NCBI RefSeq assembly: GCF_900060185.1
Contig: NZ_FIZY01000045.1
Span: 1-39,874 of the forward strand
Length of the DNA: 39,874 nucleotides
Source of the DNA: Grimontia marina
Lineage (GTDB): Bacteria > Pseudomonadota > Gammaproteobacteria > Enterobacterales > Vibrionaceae
Direction of reading: 5' to 3'
The position numbers and the translations under genes are program-made. This document shows positions 26,684 through 34,992 of this stretch, piece by piece. Position 1 is the stretch's first letter. Each line of letters starts with the position of its first letter. The notes under the pieces are model-generated. The model ran no database searches, was not told the origin of the DNA, and was given only the letters and a program-made list of their open reading frames with translations.

Positions 26684-27676
26684 ATGGTTAGAATGTTCTC
26701 CGCTGCGTTAATACGTAGTCTGTTCTCCGCCACCGTCCTGATAGCAACATCTTTCTCAGCGCTCGCTAACGAACTCCCAGTAGTCAACGTCGGGGTACTA
26801 AAGTTCGGTACCATTAACTGGGAAATGGATGTCATCAAACGTCACAAGCTGGACGAGAAAGCCGGCTTTATCCTTGATATCACACCCTTGGCTTCCAAAA
26901 ATGCGTCCTCAGTTGCTCTACAAGGCGACGCTGTCGACGTTATTTTTTCTGATTGGGTTTGGGTCAGCAGGCAACGTGCAGCGGGTAAAACCTATACCCT
27001 TTCCCCAACGTCTGCCACCTCGGGTGGCGTGTATGCCGCTTCGAATTTAACCCTTTCTTCTCCCTGTGATATCAGCGGAGAAACACTCGGGATAGCGGGT
27101 GGTGCAGTCGACAAAACCTGGCTCCTTTACCAAGCCTATTGCGAAACCAAAGAAAACAAAGCGATCAGCGAGTTGACAGAGCAACAGTTCGTTGCGCCTC
27201 CACTGCTCAATAAGCTTCTGATGCAAAACAAAGTCCCGGTCGGAATCAACTTCTGGCATTACGGCGCAAGGCTCAAAGCAGCTGGATTCCAACCCGTTAT
27301 CAGCCTCGATGAAATCGTTGAAGGCTTAGGGATCAACACTCAAGTACCTATGCTTGGCTGGGTGTTCGATGAAAAGTGGGCGAATGCGAACCCATCCCTT
27401 GTGTCAGCGTTTTTGAAAACATCCGCAGAAGCGAGAGCATTACTACGCGCTTCGGATGATGAATGGGATGTTATACGACCGCTCACCAAAGCGGAGAATG
27501 ACGAGGTGTTCAATGCGCTCAAAACCGCTTATCGCAATGGGTTCTCAGGGACTTTCGGCGACGAGCAATTGAAAGCGGCCGCCCAGATCTTCGACATTCT
27601 CGCTAAAGAGGGGGGGCCAAAACTCGTGGGTGAATCAACCTCACTGAGTGACGGCACCTTTTGGCTACAACCATAG
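26684..27676 (+). CDS. NitT/TauT-type ABC transporter substrate-binding protein
   Basis: The 330-residue exported binding protein has a signal peptide (about residues 1-28, cleavage after ALA). The mature start PVVNVGVLKFGTINWEMDVIKRHKLDEKAGFILDI and VALQGDAVDVIFSDWVWVSRQRAAGK resemble the SsuA/TauA group, which bind sulfonates, nitrate, thiamine precursors or similar. The usual phosphate- or sulfonate-binding residues cannot be identified, so the ligand is unknown. AGAGG nine bases before the ATG supports the start. It heads a three-gene operon with the permease and ATPase that follow. Confidence 0.85.
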   Translation: MVRMFSAALIRSLFSATVLIATSFSALANELPVVNVGVLKFGTINWEMDVIKRHKLDEKAGFILDITPLASKNASSVALQGDAVDVIFSDWVWVSRQRAAGKTYTLSPTSATSGGVYAASNLTLSSPCDISGETLGIAGGAVDKTWLLYQAYCETKENKAISELTEQQFVAPPLLNKLLMQNKVPVGINFWHYGARLKAAGFQPVISLDEIVEGLGINTQVPMLGWVFDEKWANANPSLVSAFLKTSAEARALLRASDDEWDVIRPLTKAENDEVFNALKTAYRNGFSGTFGDEQLKAAAQIFDILAKEGGPKLVGESTSLSDGTFWLQP

Positions 27677-27704
27677 CCAAAGACCAAAGAGGATTTGCTG
27701 ACGA

Positions 27705-28448
27705 GTGCGCTTACCGGGCTACCAACGCTATCTCCTTCCGAGCCTACTGCTGGTATTCTGGCAGTGGTCAGCGGTGCTGGTTAACAGCGCCGAATACCCA
27801 ACACCCGTTCAGGTCTACAACGCTTTTGTCTTTGAACTGTTCAATGAGCAAATGCTCTCTCATCTTGGCATCACACTTTGGCGGGTATTTCTGAGCTTCA
27901 TCATTTCCATGGTACTTGGGGTGTTCTTCGGCATCATGATGGGGCGATTTCCAAAGCTCAATGAGCTTTCGGATCCGGTGTTGATTCTTGCCCTCAACAT
28001 CCCAGCTCTTGTGACAATTTTGCTTTGCTACCTGAGCATTGGTCTGGTGGAAACCGCGGCCGTTACTGCCGTAGCGCTGAACAAGATCCCCACCGTTGTT
28101 GCGATGATCCGCGAAGGGGCGCGGGTGATTGATAATGACTTGATGGATGTTGCCAAGGTGTTCCGCCTTCCCCCAACTAAGCGCTTTTTTAACGTCTTCC
28201 TACCCCAGCTTTATCCCTACATCATGGCTTCCGCACGCACCGGGCTTTCACTTATCTGGAAAATCGTGCTGGTTGTAGAGCTGTTAGGTCGCAGCAATGG
28301 TGTTGGATTCAAGCTGCACACCATGTTCCAGTTTTTCGATATTGCCGGGATTCTTGCCTACACCTTTGCGTTTGTGACCGTGATATTCCTGCTCGAAGCA
28401 TTGATTTTCCGCCCGCTCGACAAAGTCGTCTCAAGGGGGCGGGCATGA
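27705..28448 (+). CDS. NitT/TauT-type ABC transporter permease (GTG start)
   Basis: The 247-residue permease (SsuC/TauC-like) has six predicted membrane segments. The EAA-like loop is MDVAKVFRLPPTKRFFNVFLPQLYPYI. An in-frame TGA ends at 27701, so GTG at 27705 is the first possible start, with AGAGGA about 11 bases upstream. It overlaps the ATPase gene by four bases (ATGA) and follows the binding protein by 28. Confidence 0.87.
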   Translation: MRLPGYQRYLLPSLLLVFWQWSAVLVNSAEYPTPVQVYNAFVFELFNEQMLSHLGITLWRVFLSFIISMVLGVFFGIMMGRFPKLNELSDPVLILALNIPALVTILLCYLSIGLVETAAVTAVALNKIPTVVAMIREGARVIDNDLMDVAKVFRLPPTKRFFNVFLPQLYPYIMASARTGLSLIWKIVLVVELLGRSNGVGFKLHTMFQFFDIAGILAYTFAFVTVIFLLEALIFRPLDKVVSRGRA

Positions 28449-29194
28449 TATCCATTACGCTCAATATCGAAGGTAAGCGCTTTGGTTCAGAGGCTCCAGT
28501 TCTAAGCACACTCAAAGCTCGCGTTAAGCCAGGAAGAATCACCGCCATTGTCGGCCCCTCCGGCTGTGGAAAATCCACCTTGCTCAACATGATTGCTGGA
28601 CTGGAATCATCAGGCAAAGGCGAGATCATCTTTTCCGGCGTCTCAGGTGATGAACCAAAGGTTGGTTATATCTTCCAAACCCCAAGGCTTATGCCCTGGC
28701 TCACCGCTAAAGAAAATCTGGAGTTGATATGCGGGACAGACAACCCCGCCATCCAAGAGACTCTTGATGCAATGGGTATTATCGACAAACTGGATACCTA
28801 CCCTTCCCAACTTTCCGGCGGTATGCAACGACGTGTCAGTATTGCCCGGGCTTTTGTGTATCACCCTGATCTTTTGCTGCTGGATGAACCTTTCACCTCA
28901 TTAGACGTCCCAACTGCCGAGCTACTCAGGAAACAACTTATCGACCTTTGGCAACACCAGCAATCAACCATGATGTTTGTTACACACGATCTTCGAGAGG
29001 CCGTTTCTCTTGCAGATGAAGTCTGGTTTCTAAGCCGACCTCCGACAACAGTCATTCATAGAATGGAAATCGACCAGCCCAGTGGACGCTGGCTTGGCAG
29101 AGACGACGGCAGAAAACGCATTGATGACGTTGTTGCAAACCTGTTCTCAGTGCATCCCCAGATACTTTCAGGAGAGCTGGACGCCGGGGCATAA
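28445..29194 (+). CDS. NitT/TauT-type ABC transporter ATPase
   Basis: The 249-residue ATPase (SsuB/TauB-like) has Walker A GPSGCGKST at 37-45, signature LSGGMQRRV at 123-131, Walker B LLLLDEPF and FVTHDLREAV. It completes the importer. The C-terminus is longer than the core by about 40 residues. Its stop codon abuts a hairpin that serves the convergent gene. Confidence 0.9.
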   Translation: MISITLNIEGKRFGSEAPVLSTLKARVKPGRITAIVGPSGCGKSTLLNMIAGLESSGKGEIIFSGVSGDEPKVGYIFQTPRLMPWLTAKENLELICGTDNPAIQETLDAMGIIDKLDTYPSQLSGGMQRRVSIARAFVYHPDLLLLDEPFTSLDVPTAELLRKQLIDLWQHQQSTMMFVTHDLREAVSLADEVWFLSRPPTTVIHRMEIDQPSGRWLGRDDGRKRIDDVVANLFSVHPQILSGELDAGA

Positions 29195-29222
29195 AAAAGC
29201 GGGCATCAATTACATGCCCGCT
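29193..29222 (-). terminator. Terminator of the exported-protein gene
   Basis: AGCGGGCAT (29198-29206) and ATGCCCGCT (29214-29222) form a perfect 9-bp stem. On the minus strand a T6 run follows, overlapping the convergent ATPase stop codon. It probably also stops the plus-strand transcript, though no T-run lies on that side. Confidence 0.8.
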
Positions 29223-29246
29223 CATACCTTCGCAAAGTGGTGTTGC

Positions 29247-30767
29247 TCAGTTTTTGGCGAGTACTGGCCTACAAGTACTCTGTTCACTGGGGATCATTCC
29301 CAGCATCACATTTCCCGCAGGGGGTTCATTGTAGCCAACAGGCTCAGAGACCGCCGGATAGGTGAGTTCTAACTTCTCCGGCACTTGCTGACTGTCAGGG
29401 TTTTTAATGCCTTTCGAGGTATGGTAGTCGTCCGTGAACACACCGTATTCACCGGGTTGCATCTTATAGGTCACGGTTTCTGTCCCAAATCCTGCATTGG
29501 CCAGATATTTGTTCGGGTCGTTCCAGGAACGCCCATCAAGATTGGTATAAAACTTGATGTCGAGAAGCACAGCATCACAGAGCGGCGTCACTTCCTCATA
29601 TTGCGTGGGCCAACCCGCACCGCCTGCCGTATCAGGGTAACGTCCCCAATCTCCACCTTTAAGCGGACATGCCCCACCCCCACCAAATACAGCCCGGTTA
29701 GGATGGTGAACACCATAGATTGGCAAACCAATGGCCTCTCCTTCACTCCCGCCAAGTAAGTTAAACCTTGGCGCCATGGTCACTTCGGTTTTTAGCTTGT
29801 CTGTATCAGTTAAAGACGCGTAATACGCACCATCAGGCCTGACATACTGGTGATCTGCGTTATTGAGATTATCGTAAACGGCCGTCAAAAAAAGGTAAGG
29901 CTTGTTGAAGAAAGTACGCTCAACCAGATAGTACTCCACATGAGTTTTTGAGGTATCAATCGCTTTCCACTCAACAAAAGACGTATCTTTTCCTTCCTGC
30001 CCAACATTCACCCAGGACTTAGCATCGGGAAAATGATCGAGCCTGAGCACGTTGAGGTAGTTTTCCTTTACATCAAGCCCCGCTCTTTTACCGAGAGGAC
30101 CTATTTGATTGGCTGCATCCTGGCTAAATGCAAAATCCATTACTTTCTTTGCATAAGGGAAGTCGTTACCAGACATGGTGCAATACCAGTTTGAGAGGTC
30201 GATTGGCTCATGGTTGGCGTATTTGCCCTTGAAGATGGGGTGGGTAATGGGAACATCGATGTAATTGAGATTACCGCTTTCGCTCAGTTTTTCATCGGGG
30301 TATTTGTACCCAGACCAACTTTCATCCTCCAAATAATAGCCGTATTCATTGCCGATTTTCTTAACGGCTTCTTCCGCATATAAATCACTTCCGGGCTGAA
30401 TTCCCTCGGCGTTTCGCCGCCGGTACAGCCTGACATTCCCATTTTCCTGTACACGCCAAAGACCATGTTTGCCCTCACCAATCATGGTAAATACCTGTTC
30501 GGCAATATTCACAAACCGATAGGTCGAATTGGTGTTCATGTATCCCATGTAAACGGGAAGATGGGGGATCTGAGAATGTGTTCGGTTTGGACGCCCTATG
30601 CCAAGTAAAACTTTGACGTCATTGTCCGCCTTAATATTTTGATCACTGGTGTAAAAAAACGGATCGTTATGGGTCAGATCTGTTAAGTTCTCAACTGCCA
30701 GTGCTGCGGCTCCGTAAGAAAGGTACGCGACGGCAGCAAAGGCTGGTTGTGCTAGGGATAACTTCAT
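29247..30767 (-). CDS. Unrecognised exported protein, 506 aa
   Basis: I do not recognise this family. The N-terminus (MKLSLAQPAFAAVAYLSYGAAALA) looks like a signal peptide, with cleavage near residue 24. The mature part is hydrophilic, rich in aromatic residues, Gly, Asn and Asp, with no further membrane segment, and has four cysteines (in NWYCTMSG, GACPLKGG, TPLCDAV and STCRPV), an even number suited to disulfides. A GGGGACPLKGGDWGRYPDTAGGAG segment is notable. It appears to be a periplasmic or secreted enzyme or binding protein. AGGGAGAGAAGGAC before the ATG is a strong site. It follows the cupin gene by 48 bases in a probable operon and converges with the NitT/TauT importer. Confidence 0.8.
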   Translation of the reverse strand: MKLSLAQPAFAAVAYLSYGAAALAVENLTDLTHNDPFFYTSDQNIKADNDVKVLLGIGRPNRTHSQIPHLPVYMGYMNTNSTYRFVNIAEQVFTMIGEGKHGLWRVQENGNVRLYRRRNAEGIQPGSDLYAEEAVKKIGNEYGYYLEDESWSGYKYPDEKLSESGNLNYIDVPITHPIFKGKYANHEPIDLSNWYCTMSGNDFPYAKKVMDFAFSQDAANQIGPLGKRAGLDVKENYLNVLRLDHFPDAKSWVNVGQEGKDTSFVEWKAIDTSKTHVEYYLVERTFFNKPYLFLTAVYDNLNNADHQYVRPDGAYYASLTDTDKLKTEVTMAPRFNLLGGSEGEAIGLPIYGVHHPNRAVFGGGGACPLKGGDWGRYPDTAGGAGWPTQYEEVTPLCDAVLLDIKFYTNLDGRSWNDPNKYLANAGFGTETVTYKMQPGEYGVFTDDYHTSKGIKNPDSQQVPEKLELTYPAVSEPVGYNEPPAGNVMLGMIPSEQSTCRPVLAKN

Positions 30768-30815
30768 GTCCTTCTCTCCCTAAAGTCCTATTTCTAGTGA
30801 TAGTTACCATCGTCT

Positions 30816-31244
30816 CTAGAACAACTTCCTTTGTCCGCAGGCATAAGCCAGTCCCGAATCATCCGTCGAGAAAGTGATTGTTGAGCCTTTCGGGAAGAAC
30901 AATACGTCACCGACTTCTCCTTTAACCTTCTGGTTACCATCAGAAAAATAGATGTGTCCATCCAAAATCACTTTGCTATCGTCATAGTCGTAGGTGTAAA
31001 CAAGAGGGTTACCCTTTTCAATTTTGAAGATACCGCAGGCAATAGGCGCATTGGGATCAGCAGAACCGACAATATCTTCAAAATAGGCGTTCACGCCAGG
31101 CTCATTCATTGACGCTATTTGCATTGAGGGCACATCTTTGAATATTTGAAGGCTCTTGCTATCAGACGGGACCTTTACTCCATGAGCTTGAACATTTGCA
31201 GCGACAGCAGTCAGACATAACGTCATGATTACTCTTATTTTCAT
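30816..31244 (-). CDS. Exported EutQ-like cupin protein
   Basis: The 142-residue protein has a signal peptide (about residues 1-20, ending VQAHG) and one cupin domain. YTYDYDDSKVILDGHIYFSDGNQKVKGEVGDVLFFPKGSTITFSTDDSGLAYACGQR matches the EutQ-type cupin pattern. The export signal is unusual, since EutQ acts in the cytosol. Two cysteines remain in the mature part (IACGIF, AYACGQR). The usual cupin metal histidines are not obvious. First gene of the pair with the 506-residue exported protein, divergent from the XRE/PAS regulator 203 bases away. Confidence 0.8.
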   Translation of the reverse strand: MKIRVIMTLCLTAVAANVQAHGVKVPSDSKSLQIFKDVPSMQIASMNEPGVNAYFEDIVGSADPNAPIACGIFKIEKGNPLVYTYDYDDSKVILDGHIYFSDGNQKVKGEVGDVLFFPKGSTITFSTDDSGLAYACGQRKLF

Positions 31245-31351
31245 AATATTCTCCAGTATTAAACATGCACTTTAATATGCTTTTTATTTCATAATCTATT
31301 GCCATTTAAACCGTACAATAACCTATATAATTAAAAAAATTACTCGTCAAG

Positions 31352-31378
31352 TAATAAATTACCTAATAAGAAATTACC
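31352..31378. promoter_or_regulatory. Tandem TAATAA(GA)AATTACC repeats, possible operator
   Basis: TAATAAATTACC (31352-31363) is followed directly by TAATAAGAAATTACC (31364-31378). It lies in the divergent gap between the cupin operon and the XRE/PAS gene, about 70 bases before the latter. Binding by that regulator is a guess. Confidence 0.35.
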
Positions 31379-31447
31379 CCTTAATTTCCGATACTTCATG
31401 CTAATATTTCATTCTCCTAATCTTCTAGATGCCGCTTGAGGACGAAT

Positions 31448-32821
31448 ATGGAAAAAAACAACTTCGGCGAGCGTTTAAAATCCTTGCTTAAACAACAAAA
31501 TAAAACTCAGGCTGAAGTTGCAGCGGCTATCGGCACCTCTATCCCTTCGGTGAACCGCTGGACCAAAGGCGGACAAATTGAATATGGCAATCTAAGAAGC
31601 CTTGCTGACCATCTGAAAGTCAATTGGATATGGTTGCGATACGGTGATGAAGCCGTAGAAAGCGTCCAGCAAATCTCGCACGACGAATCCAATGCCAAAG
31701 ACATGCGTAGAGAGTACCTGAACCAGATCATGGAAAGTGAAGCGCGCATGAGGCAAGCCCATGAAATGGCAGATATTATTACTTGGGAATGGAATGTTCT
31801 GACAGGTTCAGTTGAGTGCTCTTCCAATGCTGCTGATTTTTTTGGTGTCGAGGATAATAACCTCCCCAATTGTATGCTTCCCTATGCTGACATGGCCCTT
31901 GAAGAGCTTTTACATGTGTTTGGTGCAGATGAACCACACTCCTGGGATTTCTCTTCAGTTACATCAGAAGGCATAGTTAAATGGTTTAATTCAAAGGCAA
32001 AGCTATACTTCGACTCTTCAAATAGGCCGACAAAAGTCATTGGTATATGCTCTGAAATCACGGAAAGGAAAGAGGCAGAAAAAGCGCTTGAGAAGAAAGA
32101 ACTACTGCTGAGACGTATTCTGGAATCTATCCCGGTAGGGTTTTGGGGAACAGATGAAAAAGGCGTCATTAATCTCACCAACCCAGAAGCCGAACGCATT
32201 TGGGGAGGCTCCACCTTTGCCAAACTAGAGCACTACCAGACGACACAAAGTTGGAGCACCGAAGATGGCCATTTACTCAAAGCTTCTGAGCGCCCACTTT
32301 CAATGGCAATAGAGAATAAGCAGGCCATAGACCCTAAAGTCATCACCATTAAATCTCTCGATGGCAACTTCAAAAAGATCATTTCCTATGCCGCACCCAT
32401 TTATAACAGCCATAACGATTTTCTCGGCGCATTTGAAATAAATCAGGATGTCACGAAGATAGATATCGAGGAGCGAAAACATCTAGAAGACGACATCTAC
32501 ACCCGTTTATTTTTGAGTGAAAATGAATATGGCATCTTGTTAATTAAGAATGAAAAAATCATTAAAGCTAATCAGTTTTCCAAAATACAGTCTGGGAAGA
32601 AGCTTTCCGATCTCAGGCACCTTAACACCCTTTTTTCTGAAGAAACGACCAGCGAAATTATGGCTTGCATCTCCAGTAACGAAACGCCGAAATTTAATAT
32701 TACCGGTTCGGAAAAGTCGGGGGAAAAGCAGTTCTCTATCTATTTGTCGTCCTTACGCCATGAAGCTGACCAATATATTACTGTTGTGTTTTTTGAAACG
32801 GGCTTAGTCGCCCACGAATAA
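31448..32821 (+). CDS. XRE-type HTH and PAS domain sensor-regulator
   Basis: The 457-residue protein has an N-terminal Cro/C1-type HTH (residues 6-65: FGERLKSLLKQQNKTQAEVAAAIGTSIPSVNRWTKGGQIEYGNLRSLADHL). Sensory parts follow: a PAS/PAC unit around 90-210 ending in KVIGICSEITERKEAEKALE, a second PAS around 220-335 (IPVGFWGTDEKGVINLTNPEAERIWGG) and a diverged third around 350-455. There is no kinase, GGDEF, EAL or receiver domain, so it is a one-component regulator sensing a small molecule or redox state. I start at the ATG 31448, with GAGGA five bases upstream; a TTG at 31436 is also in frame. It is divergent from the cupin/exported-protein pair. Confidence 0.85.
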   Translation: MEKNNFGERLKSLLKQQNKTQAEVAAAIGTSIPSVNRWTKGGQIEYGNLRSLADHLKVNWIWLRYGDEAVESVQQISHDESNAKDMRREYLNQIMESEARMRQAHEMADIITWEWNVLTGSVECSSNAADFFGVEDNNLPNCMLPYADMALEELLHVFGADEPHSWDFSSVTSEGIVKWFNSKAKLYFDSSNRPTKVIGICSEITERKEAEKALEKKELLLRRILESIPVGFWGTDEKGVINLTNPEAERIWGGSTFAKLEHYQTTQSWSTEDGHLLKASERPLSMAIENKQAIDPKVITIKSLDGNFKKIISYAAPIYNSHNDFLGAFEINQDVTKIDIEERKHLEDDIYTRLFLSENEYGILLIKNEKIIKANQFSKIQSGKKLSDLRHLNTLFSEETTSEIMACISSNETPKFNITGSEKSGEKQFSIYLSSLRHEADQYITVVFFETGLVAHE

Positions 32822-32902
32822 AGACCAGTCATGGTATGATCGCTTTTACACTCACATCTTGCAATAATGCCACTCTTATCTTATTGCCCGGTGGAAATCA
32901 AA

Positions 32903-33298
32903 ATGGCAAAGACGCTGACTCAGGAACGCATTGCTGAAATCCTGAAATTCGACGTAGACCAACGTTACAAATATATGGTGAAGGAAGTGGTCGAAAACCG
33001 CGAAATCTGGATCCTGACTGATGAGCACGGCTGTGTGATGCTCAACACCGAAGACGAAGATTGTGTACCAGTGTGGCCAAATGAAGAGTTCGCACAAGAA
33101 TGGGCAACCGGTGAGTGGGAACACTGTAAACCTGAGCCAATTGGCCTCAACAAATGGCACAGCCGCTGGACTAACGGTCTTCTGGACGATGAGCTTTCCA
33201 TCGTTGCCTTCCCAAATACCGATCTGGAAGGTGTGGTGCTGTTCCCTGATGAATTTGACTTCGATCTGATCAATCAGGCGAAAAAGCAAAAGCGTTAG
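32903..33298 (+). CDS. DUF2750 family protein
   Basis: The 131-residue cytosolic protein is of the DUF2750 family, with no known function. EIWILTDEHGCVMLNTEDEDCVPVWPNEEFAQEWATGEWEHCKPEPI is characteristic. The start at 32903 has GGTGGAAA five bases upstream and begins MAKTLTQERIAEI; an earlier ATG at 32867 lacks a site. A strong terminator follows 34 bases after the stop. Confidence 0.85.
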   Translation: MAKTLTQERIAEILKFDVDQRYKYMVKEVVENREIWILTDEHGCVMLNTEDEDCVPVWPNEEFAQEWATGEWEHCKPEPIGLNKWHSRWTNGLLDDELSIVAFPNTDLEGVVLFPDEFDFDLINQAKKQKR

Positions 33299-33332
33299 GG
33301 TCTGTTGACCTTTGTCTGACAGTGTCATTAAG

Positions 33333-33362
33333 AAGAGCGGGCAATGCCCGCTCTTTTATTTA
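33333..33362 (+). terminator. Rho-independent terminator after the DUF2750 gene
   Basis: AAGAGCGGGC (33333-33342), AAT, GCCCGCTCTT (33346-33355), then TTATTT. A perfect 10-bp GC-rich stem. Confidence 0.85.
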
Positions 33363-33392
33363 CACCTCTATTTTTGCAGACCTGCAAATTTA

Positions 33393-34172
33393 TCAGCTCA
33401 ATTTCACTGGCTTCACATGGGTGTGATCCGCCAATACATTGATGGCTGAAGCTTTAAATAACGGATTTGCATCCAGTTCTTCAAACAGCCATTTGCAGCT
33501 GAATACCATCTTAATGGCATGCACTTCCGGCACTTTGCGGATTCCGCTGGCAATGTCTGCCCAGTCGATAGCATTCACGTATGCCAGCGTATCTTTATCC
33601 AATGTCGGCAGGGCTTTCGGATAACCCTTCTCGATGTATAGACCGGTTAACCATATCCAATAGCGTTGCCATAGTTCAGCCAGCAAAGGACGATAACCAT
33701 TCCCTTCTGCCAGTACACGCTTGGTGATGTCTGCCAACGCCTGGAAGCTTGTAACGGCATGAAGCGTGGTCAACGCAGGTTCATACAGGTACAAACCGAT
33801 CGCCCTGTCGCCAATTTCACGCATTTTGAGCTCGATGTTTTCTTCCGTAATAAAGAACTCATCTGCTACCGAAATATCATGAAGCGCGGTATCTGAGCAG
33901 AGCATCTCGCAAATTTGCAAGCTACCACCGAAACGGGTGATTTCAGGTTTGGCAGCATGCACTTTCAGCCATTGCGCTTCTGCAGTAATAGACTGTGCAG
34001 ACATATCAATGCGCGGCGGCAACATGCGCTTGTACATATCTTCAAAGCGGATCGCCCAGTACGCTAAGGCATCTGCAATCAGCCCTTTGTCGCCATGCAT
34101 AATGGCAAAGCTCAAACGGATCACCGGGTGAAACAGACCCATTGGCAGCGCGTATTGCAGCTTTTCAAGTAC
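33393..34172 (-). pseudogene. Truncated questin-oxidase-like (DUF4243) gene
   Basis: The reading frame gives about 260 residues resembling the middle and C-terminal part of the questin oxidase family: LPMGLFHPVIRLSFAIMHGDKGLIADALAYWA and later TTLHAVTSFQALADI. Family members have roughly 100 more residues at the N-terminus. Here that part is missing and the frame opens inside remnants of yqjG, with only a GTG (34214) or an internal ATG (34142) and no ribosome binding site. I therefore call it a truncated gene. The family assignment is from memory and moderate. It might still be translated, and the reading frame is open. Confidence 0.5.
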
Positions 34173-34368
34173 TCTCAGATATTCGGGTAATCCCGTAGTG
34201 CTTTCAGGTTGCACTTGAAGGCGGTGAAGTAACCCACATCAAACCGCACCAATGTCGGTAGCAATCGCCAGTCTGCTTCGGTAATGGCATCACCTAGCAA
34301 GAACGCTTGTTTGTTTTGCTGGTGTCATACCAATCGGTGCGCCAAACACCGTCTACCAATAAGCCCAT
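34173..34368 (-). pseudogene. yqjG: Remnant of glutathionyl-hydroquinone reductase yqjG with internal deletion
   Basis: On the minus strand an ATG at 34368, with GGAGG seven bases upstream, opens [18 protein letters not shown], which is the YqjG N-terminus. After about 18 codons the sequence jumps, in another frame, to [20 protein letters not shown] and [24 protein letters not shown], matching the YqjG C-terminal GST domain (E. coli YLTGNQLTEADIRL and LVRFDPVYVTHFKCDKHR). About 200 residues, including the catalytic CPWA cysteine, are gone. The first frame stops at 34294; the second hits TGA at 34177. The far C-terminus is fused to the truncated questin-oxidase-like frame. Confidence 0.85.
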
Positions 34369-34477
34369 TGCCGTGCCTCCAAGCTGTGTAATTTGCTGAT
34401 GGGCTAACAATAGGTGTTATTGAGTTGAGGAAAAACAGTATGAAAATGAAATGATTGCTCTTCAAATTAGAACAATT

Positions 34478-34508
34478 AAAAAATAGAAAAGGCCCCTTTC
34501 GAGGCCTT
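34478..34508 (-). terminator. Terminator of the protease/chaperone operon
   Basis: AAGGCC (34503-34508 on the minus strand) and GGCCTT (34489-34494) pair around TCGAAAGG, followed by TTCTATTTTTT. It lies 18 bases past the chaperone-like gene's stop. Confidence 0.7.
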
Positions 34509-34525
34509 GGAAATGATGGTGAATG

Positions 34526-34978
34526 TTATTCTGGCTTTTTCGTTTCGCTGAATACTTCGAGCTGTGCCTTCAAGCCTTGAGCTTCAAGGTTAGACACAAG
34601 TTCTGTCAACTCAGCGCCAGATGCTGCTTTCAGTACCACAACGCCACCTGCATTTGAAATCAGTGAAAGATTATTCACTTTCGCCAAAGATTCTGCCGCG
34701 GCTTTGTCAGCCTTGACCAGAATGAGTCCGCTGGTCTTGTGGGTCACCAAGCCCGTTGCATCCGTCAGTATTTCCCCGGCATATACCTTTGGTGCTTCTT
34801 CATAGCCGAAGAGACGGAAAAGTAAAAACGCTTTTGGGGTATTCTTGTAGAAGGTTTTCCCATTGATCACAACCGCTTCACCCTGAGGTGCTAAAACAGC
34901 CAGTTCTCCCGGGTCACCTGCCGCCAAAGCAGGAGCAGAAATCAGCACAGTGCTAAGCAAAATTGCTTTGAGTTTCAT
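34526..34978 (-). CDS. Exported ORF2-type chaperone of the subtilisin/kexin-like protease
   Basis: The 150-residue protein has a signal peptide (about residues 1-19, cleavage after ALA) and no other motif I know. Its place and size match ORF2 (about 152 residues) of Aeromonas sobria, which is needed outside the cytoplasm to fold the ASP protease. It lies 14 bases downstream of the protease gene, like asp-ORF2. Its C-terminal region (LISNAGGVVVLKAASGAELTELVSNLEAQGLKAQLEV) resembles a propeptide-like alpha/beta fold. Assignment rests on position and size more than on similarity. GGGAGAG precedes its ATG. Confidence 0.7.
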   Translation of the reverse strand: MKLKAILLSTVLISAPALAAGDPGELAVLAPQGEAVVINGKTFYKNTPKAFLLFRLFGYEEAPKVYAGEILTDATGLVTHKTSGLILVKADKAAAESLAKVNNLSLISNAGGVVVLKAASGAELTELVSNLEAQGLKAQLEVFSETKKPE

Positions 34979-34992
34979 CGTTATTCTCTCCC

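Noticed and set aside
26684-30767. A methanol-oxidation (xox-type) cluster
   Set aside because: No PQQ dehydrogenase or cytochrome is present, and the 506-residue protein lacks quinoprotein propeller motifs.
31321-31345. A fifth copy of the 31-bp box before the cupin gene
   Set aside because: TTTTTTTAAT and TAGGTTA occur, but the spacing is wrong and the second block is not kept; probably chance in AT-rich DNA.
33393-34214. An intact 273-residue gene with a GTG start
   Set aside because: Its first 14 or so codons are out-of-frame yqjG debris, no ribosome binding site is present, and the family N-terminus is missing.
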